This document shows, in pieces, positions 31,752-41,720 of a DNA stretch of 64,000 nucleotides. Under the pieces are notes generated by a model, which worked only from the letters and a program-made list of their open reading frames with translations, did not search any database and was not told the DNA's origin. The translations under genes were made by a program, and so were the position numbers. Source of the DNA: Microbacteriaceae bacterium (GTDB lineage Bacteria > Actinomycetota > Actinomycetes > Actinomycetales > Microbacteriaceae); the NCBI GenBank assembly GCA_027491295.1, contig JAIXWK010000002.1:494032-558031 (forward strand). The letters are read 5' to 3'. How positions within the stretch are numbered: the stretch's first letter is position 1; the number at the start of each line of letters is the position of its first letter.

Positions 31752-32917
31752 ACGCGAATCGGTTGAACGATAAGAGCTCGACGGGCGTCGCCTACCTTGG
31801 TGAGAATCAAGGAGGCGGCGCCTTCTCCCTTTAACTTAAGTTTTGGACGCAGTTGCTCGGGTGTGATATCGACCCCGCGTTTTTTGATTTCAAGCTTTCC
31901 AATTCCTCTTGCGGCAAGGGCTTTGCGAATTGCTCCCTCATCCAGCGGCAGGTTCTCGACCAGTTCGTAGGCCTTGAGCCAAGGTGATTGGGTCAGGTTG
32001 TGGCTAGTGAGATATGCAATCCCATCTGAAACCGTTGTCAGGTTTTGCTGGTTGGCAAATTCGCCCATCAGCTGGGAACGGATCAGCGAGTTGTCCGGCT
32101 CGTAAAGGAATTGACCTAACTCAGCGGTTTCGGCCCGCTCCTGGCCCGCTCCTTCAAAGAGGTAGCGCTTGCCATCTCGCATCATCAGAGCTGAGCGCCC
32201 AACTCTTGCACTTAGGCCCTCGAACCAAAGAGTTAGCTCCACAAGGTCACCCTGGTGTGAGACCCATTGGGCTTCAACACCGTCGGGGATCAGATCCAAC
32301 GGGAATGCCGGCCCAAGTTTTATGCCCTTGGGCTTAGGTTGCGAATAGCACCAATCCAAATCTGGGCTGAAATCAGCGGGTGAGAGCGTGATGTGTTTGG
32401 AGGCTTTTCGCTCGAGGTCACGTCTTGCCGGATCAAGCCAGAGGGCATCAAAACCTGAGGTGTCGAATGTTGTGGCATCTGCGACATCAACCTTGGCGCT
32501 GGGAAATGCCGCCAGGTTGTAAGCGGCCAAGGCTGCAGTGTCTGAATCTTGCTCGACAGCGGTAACAGACAACCCCAGGGCCGCAAAGGCCAAAGAGTCA
32601 GCACCAATACCGGACCCTAAGTCTGCGATGTTGGTGAAGCCGTTTTCTTTGAATCTCTCGGCATGCATGGCTGCAACCTGCAGCCTTGTGGCCTGCTCTA
32701 ATCCCGCCTCAGTGAAGAGCAGGTTTTTGGCAAAATCTCCGAATTTTGTTTTCGCTCTAGTTCTCAGCCTGGCCTGGGTAATGACCTCGGTGACCAACAG
32801 TGCCGGATGTCCGGCTTTGCGAAGTTTGGTGATGATTGAGAGCACATCGGCTTTGGAATCAATCTCGCCAACCTCGTCCAAAAGGCGCAGGGCCTCGGCG
32901 GTCAGCAGATGATTCAT
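31748..32917 (-). CDS. Class I SAM-dependent methyltransferase, THUMP-like domain protein
   Basis: IADLGSGIGADSLAFAALGLSVTAVEQD, ALWLDPARRD. Confidence 0.85.
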   Translation of the reverse strand: MNHLLTAEALRLLDEVGEIDSKADVLSIITKLRKAGHPALLVTEVITQARLRTRAKTKFGDFAKNLLFTEAGLEQATRLQVAAMHAERFKENGFTNIADLGSGIGADSLAFAALGLSVTAVEQDSDTAALAAYNLAAFPSAKVDVADATTFDTSGFDALWLDPARRDLERKASKHITLSPADFSPDLDWCYSQPKPKGIKLGPAFPLDLIPDGVEAQWVSHQGDLVELTLWFEGLSARVGRSALMMRDGKRYLFEGAGQERAETAELGQFLYEPDNSLIRSQLMGEFANQQNLTTVSDGIAYLTSHNLTQSPWLKAYELVENLPLDEGAIRKALAARGIGKLEIKKRGVDITPEQLRPKLKLKGEGAASLILTKVGDARRALIVQPIRV

Positions 32918-32941
32918 GGATCAAGGCTATCGGTCCTGCTA

Positions 32942-32968
32942 CTAGCACTCACCTTGACTGAGTGCTAA
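32942..32968. promoter_or_regulatory. CIRCE operator (HrcA binding site)
   Basis: CTAGCACTC-N9-GAGTGCTAA. Confidence 0.95.
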
Positions 32969-32986
32969 TTTCGCCGTAAAGTTTTA

Positions 32987-33013
32987 TTAGCACTCAAACA
33001 CCGAGTCTGCTAA
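32987..33013. promoter_or_regulatory. Second, degenerate CIRCE operator
   Basis: TTAGCACTC-N9-GTCTGCTAA: perfect left arm, 7/9 right arm, exact 9-nt spacer. Confidence 0.7.
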
Positions 33014-33044
33014 ATCACAAATCTTAAGAAAAGAAGAGGTCAAA

Positions 33045-33341
33045 GTGTCGGTTTCTATCAAGCCACTCGAAGATCGCATTGTTGTTCAGCCAATTGAGGC
33101 AGAGCAGGTAACCGCATCCGGTCTGGTTATTCCAGACACCGCAAAGGAGAAGCCTCAGGAGGCTGAGGTTGTCGCGGTAGGTCCAGGTCGTTTCAGCGAC
33201 GAGGGTGACCGCATCCCAGTTGACGTAAAGGTCGGTGACCGCGTTATCTTCTCGAAGTACGGCGGCACCGAGCTAAAGTACGACGGCAAGGAGTACCTAG
33301 TACTTTCTGCCCGCGACGTACTAGCGATCATCGAGCGCTAA
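33045..33341 (+). CDS. groES: Co-chaperonin GroES
   Basis: [47 protein letters not shown] start. Confidence 0.98.
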   Translation: MSVSIKPLEDRIVVQPIEAEQVTASGLVIPDTAKEKPQEAEVVAVGPGRFSDEGDRIPVDVKVGDRVIFSKYGGTELKYDGKEYLVLSARDVLAIIER

Positions 33342-33353
33342 ATCATTTAGAGG

Positions 33354-33380
33354 ACGACCCAGGGAAACCTGGGTCGTTTT
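33354..33380 (+). terminator. Rho-independent terminator with GAAA tetraloop
   Basis: ACGACCCAGG-GAAA-CCTGGGTCGT-TTT. Confidence 0.93.
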
Positions 33381-33403
33381 CGTTTAACCCCTAGGCTTTG
33401 GGG

Positions 33404-34315
33404 GTGATGACACGTTCGAGCCACTCCACCGGTTTGCTGCTGGGCGTAAGCGCATATCTGATCTGGGGATCATTCCCGCTGATTATTACCGCAACTAACT
33501 TTGCCAACCCGCTCGAGGTGGTGGTTTGGCGAGTGGTTTTTGGATTCTTGTTCGCAGCCGTGGTGCTCACAGTAATGCGCGGTTGGGGAAAGATTGTCGA
33601 GCTTCTGAAATCTCCCAAGAAACTCAAGTGGCTGGCAGTCGCCTCAATTTTTATCTTCATCAACTGGGAGACTTACGTGGTTGCGGTGGCAACCGGAAAC
33701 ACAATTGAGTCCTCGCTTGGCTACTTCATAAACCCTCTGATCACGATCTTGTTCGCAGTGGTGTTTTTAGGAGAGCGTCTCAGGACCCCGCAGTGGATCG
33801 CGCTTGCGATTGGCTTGGTTGCGGTTGTGGTATTGACCTTGGACTATGGCCGACCACCTTGGATTGCATTGATCTTGGCTTTCAGTTTTGCAATTTACTC
33901 GCTATCGAAAAACAAGGTTGGCGGCAAGATTCAAGCCACTCAGTCCTTCGCTCTGGAGTCTTTGCTCGTCATTCCAATTGCACTTGCCCAGCTGGCGTTC
34001 GTTGCATCCATTGAGCACATCACGCTTTTGGATTCCCCTAGTAATGCATTTGTGCTGATCGGCTTTGGAATCCTCACCGCGGTGCCGCTGATCCTGTTTG
34101 GTGCCGCAGCCTCCAGGATTCCACTGTCCACAATTGGCTTTATCCAATACATGACTCCGGTGTTGCAATTTCTAACCGCCTTCTTTATCTTGGGCGAGCC
34201 AATGCCCGCGGTTCGTTGGGTTGGCTTTGGTTTGGTTTGGCTTTCACTGGTGGTGCTCACCTTCGACGCGATCCGAAACAAGCGCCGTGCGATGCCTGTA
34301 ATTGACCAGGGCTAG
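33404..34315 (+). CDS. rarD: RarD/EamA-family transporter
   Basis: GLLLGVSAYLIWGSFPLIIT, 10 TM pattern; GTG start proposed at 33404. Confidence 0.88.
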   Translation: MMTRSSHSTGLLLGVSAYLIWGSFPLIITATNFANPLEVVVWRVVFGFLFAAVVLTVMRGWGKIVELLKSPKKLKWLAVASIFIFINWETYVVAVATGNTIESSLGYFINPLITILFAVVFLGERLRTPQWIALAIGLVAVVVLTLDYGRPPWIALILAFSFAIYSLSKNKVGGKIQATQSFALESLLVIPIALAQLAFVASIEHITLLDSPSNAFVLIGFGILTAVPLILFGAAASRIPLSTIGFIQYMTPVLQFLTAFFILGEPMPAVRWVGFGLVWLSLVVLTFDAIRNKRRAMPVIDQG

Positions 34316-34386
34316 CTGAAACCTAATTGTTACCCACTGCTCACTTGGCGGAACATTCAACCAATTTCGAAGAGGGACTTGTCCGA

Positions 34387-34438
34387 TTGCTTCTGATTTA
34401 GAAGCAAATTCAACACTAATCTACGGAATTCGATTAGT
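34387..34438 (+). promoter_or_regulatory. Hairpin-rich region upstream of ABC binding-protein gene
   Basis: TTGCTTCT-GATTT-AGAAGCAA (34387-34407), ACTAATC-N10-GATTAGT (34415-34438). Confidence 0.4.
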
Positions 34439-34565
34439 TAGGGCTCGCGGGCTCGTCTTTTCCTTAGCTTTTGCTACTTGATATCGGGCAATTTCAGTAT
34501 GCTTTTGCCTAGCAGTGTGAGCGTTTGCCCACACTTGCCCTCTAATTGCTATTCAAGGAGCAAGA

Positions 34566-35888
34566 ATGACTGAAATCGACATCAAGTCACGCTTGGCCCT
34601 CAAGACCGCTTCGGTACTAGGTGTATTTGCACTTAGCGCAGCGGCTTTGGCGGGTTGTGCGGCGACTACCACTGAGACTGAAGCCACCGAGTCGGAGACC
34701 AGCGCAGCTGCTACCACCACTCCTGGCGGTTGTGAGCTTGGCCCAGAGCAGGAAGGCGACCTAACTCTAAAGCTAGGAACCGCTCTACCGCTTACCGGTA
34801 ACCTCGCATTCCTAGGACCACCTGAAGAGGCTGGTGTTGCACTAGCTATCAAGGACATCAACGAGGCCGGCAAGGGCATCACCATCGAGGCCACCTTGGG
34901 TGACTCTGGTGACACCGACAACAAGGCATACGACACCGAGATCCCACGTCTGCTAAACGCAGGCGTTGAGGCTGTTGTCGGTGCTGCATCGTCCGGTACC
35001 TCTCTACAGTTCATCGACCGTTTGGTTGCAGAGTGTGTGATTCAGTTCTCCCCTGCAAACACTTCGGCAGCACTAACCAACTACGAGGACAAGGGTCTGT
35101 ACTTCCGTACCGCTCCATCTGACGTCCTTCAGGGTGAGGTGCTAGGTAACCTAATCGCAGAAGACGGACACCAGAAGATCTCGATGATCGTTCTGAACGA
35201 CTCCTACGGAACCGGTCTAGCTGAGTTCGTAACCGCAGCATTCACTGCTGCTGGTGGCGAGGTTCTAGCTGCACCTACCTACAACACTGGTGACACTAAC
35301 TTCACCAGCCAGATCGCAGAAGCACTTGCTGGTGGACCAGACGCTATCGTTTTGATCACCTTCGACGAGGCTAAGACCATCGTTCCTGAGCTAACCGCTC
35401 AGTTCCCTGGTAACAAGCTGTACTTCGTTGACGGTAACCTAACCAACTACTCTGAGGTATTCCCAGCTGGCACCCTTGAGGGTGCTAAGGGTACCTACCC
35501 AGGTGTAAACGAGTCCAAGATTGGTGACTTCATCAAGCGTATGGACGAGAACTGGCAGGCACAGGGCAACGCAGCACTAGAGCTAAACGCTTACGGTCCT
35601 GAGTCCTACGACGCAGTTGTTCTTCTAGCTCTTGCAGCTCTTGAGGCACGTAGCACCGAAGGTGCAAACATGTCCGTGAAGCTACAGGAAGTTTCCGGTG
35701 GATCCGGTAACGGCCAGAAGTGCACCAGCTTCGCCGAGTGTGCTGACATCATCAATGCCGGCGGAACCGCCGACTACGATGGCCCATCGGGCAACGTTAC
35801 CTTCAACGAGTTGGGTGACCCAACCGACGGTAACATCCTGATTCAGCAGTTCGACGGAAACAACGTTCCAGCTACCATCCGTGGCTAG
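34566..35888 (+). CDS. Branched-chain-amino-acid-type ABC transporter substrate-binding lipoprotein
   Basis: Lipobox ALAGC, type I periplasmic-binding fold (LKLGTALPLTGNLAFLGPPEEAGVALAIKDIN). Confidence 0.93.
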   Translation: MTEIDIKSRLALKTASVLGVFALSAAALAGCAATTTETEATESETSAAATTTPGGCELGPEQEGDLTLKLGTALPLTGNLAFLGPPEEAGVALAIKDINEAGKGITIEATLGDSGDTDNKAYDTEIPRLLNAGVEAVVGAASSGTSLQFIDRLVAECVIQFSPANTSAALTNYEDKGLYFRTAPSDVLQGEVLGNLIAEDGHQKISMIVLNDSYGTGLAEFVTAAFTAAGGEVLAAPTYNTGDTNFTSQIAEALAGGPDAIVLITFDEAKTIVPELTAQFPGNKLYFVDGNLTNYSEVFPAGTLEGAKGTYPGVNESKIGDFIKRMDENWQAQGNAALELNAYGPESYDAVVLLALAALEARSTEGANMSVKLQEVSGGSGNGQKCTSFAECADIINAGGTADYDGPSGNVTFNELGDPTDGNILIQQFDGNNVPATIRG

Positions 35889-35902
35889 TAACTAGTTACC
35901 AA

Positions 35903-35937
35903 AAAGAACCCCCCGGCCATTGGTCGGGGGGTTCTTT
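35903..35937. terminator. Bidirectional Rho-independent terminator
   Basis: 12-bp perfect stem AAAGAACCCCCC-N11-GGGGGGTTCTTT between convergent genes. Confidence 0.93.
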
Positions 35938-35946
35938 GCTTAAGTT

Positions 35947-36096
35947 CTATTTCTTGCGGGTGAAGAAGTCCATTACGGCACCAGCAGTTACGCCAACTGC
36001 GAGGGAAATGGCGACATTATTGATGGAAACCCCAACAGCGACACCTACGCCAGCCCCTACGGCCAGCCAGAGACCAGGAGAAGGCCTCTTAGGCAC
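35947..36096 (-). CDS. Small Gly/Val-rich membrane protein (49 aa, GTG start overlapping the livF stop)
   Basis: VPKRPSPGLWLAVGAGVGVAVGVSINNVAISLAVGVTAGAVMDFFTRKK; GTGCCTAA start/stop overlap. Confidence 0.6.
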   Translation of the reverse strand: MPKRPSPGLWLAVGAGVGVAVGVSINNVAISLAVGVTAGAVMDFFTRKK

Positions 36097-36808
36097 CCAG
36101 GGTTCCGAGGTAGAGGCCAATGACCTGTGGGTCATTTAGAAGCTCACGGCCGGTTCCTACGACTGCATCCTTGCCCTGATCCAAAACATAGGCACGGTCA
36201 GCGATCTGCAGGCAGCGGCGGGCGTTCTGTTCAACCATGATGCAGGTCACGCCAGCCTTGTTGATCTCGGAGACTCGAAGGAATGCCTCGTCCTGGCGGA
36301 CTGGAGACAGACCTGCGGAAGGCTCATCAAGCAAAAGAACTGCAGGGTTCATCATCAGTGCGCGACCCATGGCCACCATCTGGCGCTCACCACCTGAAAG
36401 CGAACCAGCACGCTGCTTTAGACGCTTGCCCAGCTCTTCGAAAATCGAAACTACGAACTCCAAGCGCTCGTTGTATTTCGAAGGCTCCTGGAAGATGCCC
36501 ATCTGCAGGTTCTCTTCAATGGTTAGGGAGGGGAAGACGTTGTTGCTCTGCGGGATAAAGCCCACACCCTTTGAAACCAGCTGGTTTGGCTTGAGACCGG
36601 TGATGTTCTCACCGTTTAGGGTGATCGATCCCTCACGAACCTTAACCAGACCAAAGATCGCCTTCAGCAGGGTGGACTTACCGGCACCGTTAGGGCCGAT
36701 GATTCCAATGAGCTCGCCCTTGTCGGCATAGAGGTTGGTGCTGTTGAGGATGTTTACACCCGGTAGGTAACCGGCTACTAGATCTTTAACTTCTACAACG
36801 CGAGTCAT
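36089..36808 (-). CDS. livF: Branched-chain amino acid ABC transporter ATPase (LivF type)
   Basis: IIGPNGAGKSTLLKAIFGL, LSGGERQMVAMGRALM. Confidence 0.93.
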   Translation of the reverse strand: MTRVVEVKDLVAGYLPGVNILNSTNLYADKGELIGIIGPNGAGKSTLLKAIFGLVKVREGSITLNGENITGLKPNQLVSKGVGFIPQSNNVFPSLTIEENLQMGIFQEPSKYNERLEFVVSIFEELGKRLKQRAGSLSGGERQMVAMGRALMMNPAVLLLDEPSAGLSPVRQDEAFLRVSEINKAGVTCIMVEQNARRCLQIADRAYVLDQGKDAVVGTGRELLNDPQVIGLYLGTLGA

Positions 36809-37699
36809 TTACTTGCCTTCCTCGCTGATGACTTTGATGCGACCGGTAACAACACCTAGGTCGGTGTCCTGGTGGGCACCTAGGTAGGCATCGATAACTG
36901 CCTGTTCCTTCATAACGGTGTCTGGAGCACCTTCTGCCACGACCTTACCTTCGGCCATTACGATCACCCAGTCGGCGATGTGGCGAACCATGTGCATATC
37001 GTGCTCGACGAAGAGCACGGTCATGCCCTCCTTCTTGAGGTTTAGCACGTGCTCAAGTAGTGACTGCGTCAAAGCCGGGTTCACACCCGCCATTGGCTCA
37101 TCCAACATAACTAGCACCGGATCGGTCATTAGAGCACGAGCCATTTCTAGAAGCTTGCGCTGACCACCGGATAGTGAGGCTGCGAAGTCGTCTTTCTTGG
37201 CATCCAGCTTGAATCGTCTGAGCAGCTCCATTGCCTTGACCTCAAGCTCGTTGTCTTGCTTGCGCCAAAGGAATGGGAATAGCGAGTTCAACAGCTTCTC
37301 ACCGGTCTGGTTCTTAGCGCCGAGCTTCATGTTCTCAAGCACGGTCAATAGGCTCAGCGCCTTGGTGAGCTGGAAGGTTCTAACCTGACCCATCTTGGCG
37401 ACCTTGAAAGACGAAATGCCAGCCAACTGCTTGCCCTCAAAAGACCAAGCACCAGTGTCAGGGTTGTCGAAACCGGTTAGCAGGTTGAACAGGGTGGTCT
37501 TACCGGCACCGTTAGGGCCGATTAGTGCGGTGATTGCCCCGCGAGGAATTTCCAGGTGCTCGACATCTACCGCGGTTAGACCGCCGAAGCTTTTCTTCAC
37601 GCTGTCGATGACCAGAATCGGGTCAACCTTTTTCACGCCTGGAGCTGCAACTCCGATGTGTAGTCCGGTTGACTTCTGGCTCTCTGAATTACTTGACAA
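36809..37699 (-). CDS. livG: Branched-chain amino acid ABC transporter ATPase (LivG type)
   Basis: LIGPNGAGKTTLFNLLTGF, LSGGQRKLLEMARALM. Confidence 0.93.
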   Translation of the reverse strand: MSSNSESQKSTGLHIGVAAPGVKKVDPILVIDSVKKSFGGLTAVDVEHLEIPRGAITALIGPNGAGKTTLFNLLTGFDNPDTGAWSFEGKQLAGISSFKVAKMGQVRTFQLTKALSLLTVLENMKLGAKNQTGEKLLNSLFPFLWRKQDNELEVKAMELLRRFKLDAKKDDFAASLSGGQRKLLEMARALMTDPVLVMLDEPMAGVNPALTQSLLEHVLNLKKEGMTVLFVEHDMHMVRHIADWVIVMAEGKVVAEGAPDTVMKEQAVIDAYLGAHQDTDLGVVTGRIKVISEEGK

Positions 37700-38672
37700 A
37701 GGTCATCTCCCTCTTGTCTCCGAAAATACCCTGCGGACGGTAGATCACAATCAGCATCAAACCGATACCAACTAGCACGTAGCGCAAGGTGGCTGCCTGG
37801 ATACCAGATACCGGCAGGATGCCGGACTCTGCTAGGGCAGGCAAGATGTTGGTCAGGAAGGCCTGCAGCACCCAGAAGATGATCGAACCCAGAACCGGAC
37901 CAAAGATTGTTGCAGCGCCTCCAAGAAGCAGTGCAGTCCAAAGGAAGAAGGTCAACGAAGTTACATAGACACCAGGCGATACGTTGGTGCTGGTTGCCAG
38001 CACGATGCCACCGAGGGCACCAAAGACACCACCGATGATCAGCGCCTGCATCTTGTAAGCAAAGACATTCTTACCCAAAGCGCGAACAGCATCCTCATCC
38101 TCGCGGATGCCCTTCACAACGCGACCCCAAGGCGAGCGCATTAGAGCCCAGAGCAACAGGGTTGCAACCGCCAGCACGATTAGACCAAATACCAGCATCC
38201 AAAGAGTCTGCTCGTTATAGGTCCATGGACCCCAGCCGTAGTCACCAACCGGGAATGGGTTTGCCTCCGCAAAGCCACCGGAGTTGTTGTAACCGAATAG
38301 GCCGTCGGCGCTACCGGTCACTGGCTCAAACGCTGTGGTTAGGAACAAAAGACGCAGAATTTCAGCCGCCGCGATGGTCACAATGGCTAGGTAGTCACCG
38401 CGAAGTCGCAGGGTTGGAATACCCATGATGAGCGCGAACACCACGGAAGCGGCAACACCCATAATCATGCCGGCCCACCAAGGTAGTCCGAAGGTGAGCA
38501 CGCTGATCGCGTATCCGTAAGCACCTACGGCCATAAAGCCCGCGATACCAAAGTTCAACAATCCGGCAAAACCGAAGTGCATAGCCAGACCCAGGGTTGC
38601 CAGGGCAAACGCCAAAATGGTTGGAGTTAGTAGGCCCGCGAGGGTGTTATTGAGAATTGATCCCCAGTCCAT
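37689..38672 (-). CDS. livM: Branched-chain amino acid ABC transporter permease (LivM type)
   Basis: Polytopic; GLAMHFGFAGLLNFGIAGFMAVGAYGYA. Confidence 0.92.
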   Translation of the reverse strand: MDWGSILNNTLAGLLTPTILAFALATLGLAMHFGFAGLLNFGIAGFMAVGAYGYAISVLTFGLPWWAGMIMGVAASVVFALIMGIPTLRLRGDYLAIVTIAAAEILRLLFLTTAFEPVTGSADGLFGYNNSGGFAEANPFPVGDYGWGPWTYNEQTLWMLVFGLIVLAVATLLLWALMRSPWGRVVKGIREDEDAVRALGKNVFAYKMQALIIGGVFGALGGIVLATSTNVSPGVYVTSLTFFLWTALLLGGAATIFGPVLGSIIFWVLQAFLTNILPALAESGILPVSGIQAATLRYVLVGIGLMLIVIYRPQGIFGDKREMTFVK

Positions 38673-38682
38673 GGTTGACCTC

Positions 38683-39993
38683 CTAACCTATCCGCTGTTT
38701 TTTGCCGAGCAAACCTTGAGGTCTGAACAGCAAGATTCCGATGAGAACTACCAGTGCACCGACGTACTTGAGGTCGGCAGGGATAAACAGCGAGCTGGTT
38801 TCAACCAGGATGCCAACCACTAGCGAACCGATTAGCGCTCCGAATGCAGTGCCCAATCCACCCAAGGTGACGGCTGCGAAAATCAATAGCAAAATCTGGG
38901 CACCCATGTCCCACTTGATTCCCGGGCGGAAGTAAGCCCAAAGCACACCGGCAAGACCTGCGAGTGCTCCAGAGATGATCCAAACTGTGCGAATCACCTT
39001 GTCGACGTCAATACCCGAGGCTGCAGCTAGATCTGGGTTGTCGGAGATAGCGCGGGTTGCCTTACCGGTCTTGGTCCTAAGTAGCCACCAAGCAAATCCC
39101 ATGATCACAACGATCGAGATAGCCATGGAAACCAAGTCGGTCATTGAAAGTGCAACTGAACCAAAGAGTGGGACCATGGTTGAGTCGGCACCAGGAAGCT
39201 GCTCGGTGCCACCGCCTACGAAGTACTGGAACAGGTAGCGAGCGGTCAGCGATAGACCAATGGACACAATCATCAGCTGAACCAGCGCAAGTCCGCGCTT
39301 TCTCAAAGGTTTCCAGAGCCCGGCGTCCAGCGCCCAACCCATAGCACCGGAGAGCAATACAGCGGCTGGGATAGCCACCCACATTGGAAGCTGCAGTCCC
39401 GCACCCAAAACCAACGCTGCAACCGCACCGAAGGTAACCATTTCAGAGTGTGCAAAGTTTGAAAGGCCGGTGGTGCCAAAGACCAGCGACAGACCAACCG
39501 CAGCTAGACCAAGCATTAGACCGAAGTTCAGACCGTAGATCAAACGCGCAACGACCTGGTCAAACATAGATACGGTGACTCGAGTTCCCTCACCGATAAA
39601 GAAGTTTGCAACCAGCGGACTGGTCTTTCCAAGGACAACTTCCTTAGTTGCGCCACCCTCACCGGTAACTGCGATGCCCTCGGGCAGAGTCTCCTGGTCC
39701 AAGGTGACCTTGTATGTGTCGCCTTCGACACCTGGAACACCGATGTACCACTTGCCATCAGCTCCGGTAACGGTTTCGGCGGTGTAGCCACCACCGTCAA
39801 CGCTCATGCGGACGCCACCAAGTGGCTCACCATCAAGCTTTACGTTTCCGGTAATTCCGCGCTCTAAATCTTCACCGACGCTGTCGGCGCTCGCAGGGGT
39901 TGCACCTAGGCCAAAACCGAGAACCGTAGCGATCAGAAGCAGTAAAAGGGATGAGAGCAATCGCTTGGGATTGCTGGCAGAGAGGAATTGCAC
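38683..39993 (-). CDS. livH: LivH-type permease with N-terminal signal peptide and extracytoplasmic carboxypeptidase-regulatory-like domain
   Basis: Signal peptide ...GATPASA|DSV, GNVKLDGEPLGGVRMSVDGGGYTAETVTGADGKWYIGVPG, then LIYGLNFGLMLGLAAVGLSLVFGTTGLSNFAHSEM. Confidence 0.9.
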   Translation of the reverse strand: MQFLSASNPKRLLSSLLLLLIATVLGFGLGATPASADSVGEDLERGITGNVKLDGEPLGGVRMSVDGGGYTAETVTGADGKWYIGVPGVEGDTYKVTLDQETLPEGIAVTGEGGATKEVVLGKTSPLVANFFIGEGTRVTVSMFDQVVARLIYGLNFGLMLGLAAVGLSLVFGTTGLSNFAHSEMVTFGAVAALVLGAGLQLPMWVAIPAAVLLSGAMGWALDAGLWKPLRKRGLALVQLMIVSIGLSLTARYLFQYFVGGGTEQLPGADSTMVPLFGSVALSMTDLVSMAISIVVIMGFAWWLLRTKTGKATRAISDNPDLAAASGIDVDKVIRTVWIISGALAGLAGVLWAYFRPGIKWDMGAQILLLIFAAVTLGGLGTAFGALIGSLVVGILVETSSLFIPADLKYVGALVVLIGILLFRPQGLLGKKQRIG

Positions 39994-40016
39994 CTGTCCT
40001 CCAAATCGTCATGAGC

Positions 40017-40066
40017 TACTTTGCTCAGAAGCCCCGTTGGGAACTCTCAAAAACATTAGCAAAGTA
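40017..40066. promoter_or_regulatory. 9-bp inverted repeat in the livH 5' region
   Basis: TACTTTGCT (40017-40025) / AGCAAAGTA (40058-40066). Confidence 0.45.
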
Positions 40067-40093
40067 AACCTAGTGGCATTCGGCTCAGGCCAT

Positions 40094-40117
40094 AAATCTT
40101 TGGTTTCAGAAAGATTT
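40094..40117. promoter_or_regulatory. Perfect 8-8-8 inverted repeat in the livH/guaB intergenic region
   Basis: AAATCTTT-GGTTTCAG-AAAGATTT. Confidence 0.45.
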
Positions 40118-40172
40118 CAAGACCTGCGAAAATCCACCTTATTTATAGGGGTGATTGCTTGGCTAGAATTAG

Positions 40173-41711
<1,539 letters not shown>

Positions 41712-41720
41712 GAGGCCCGG

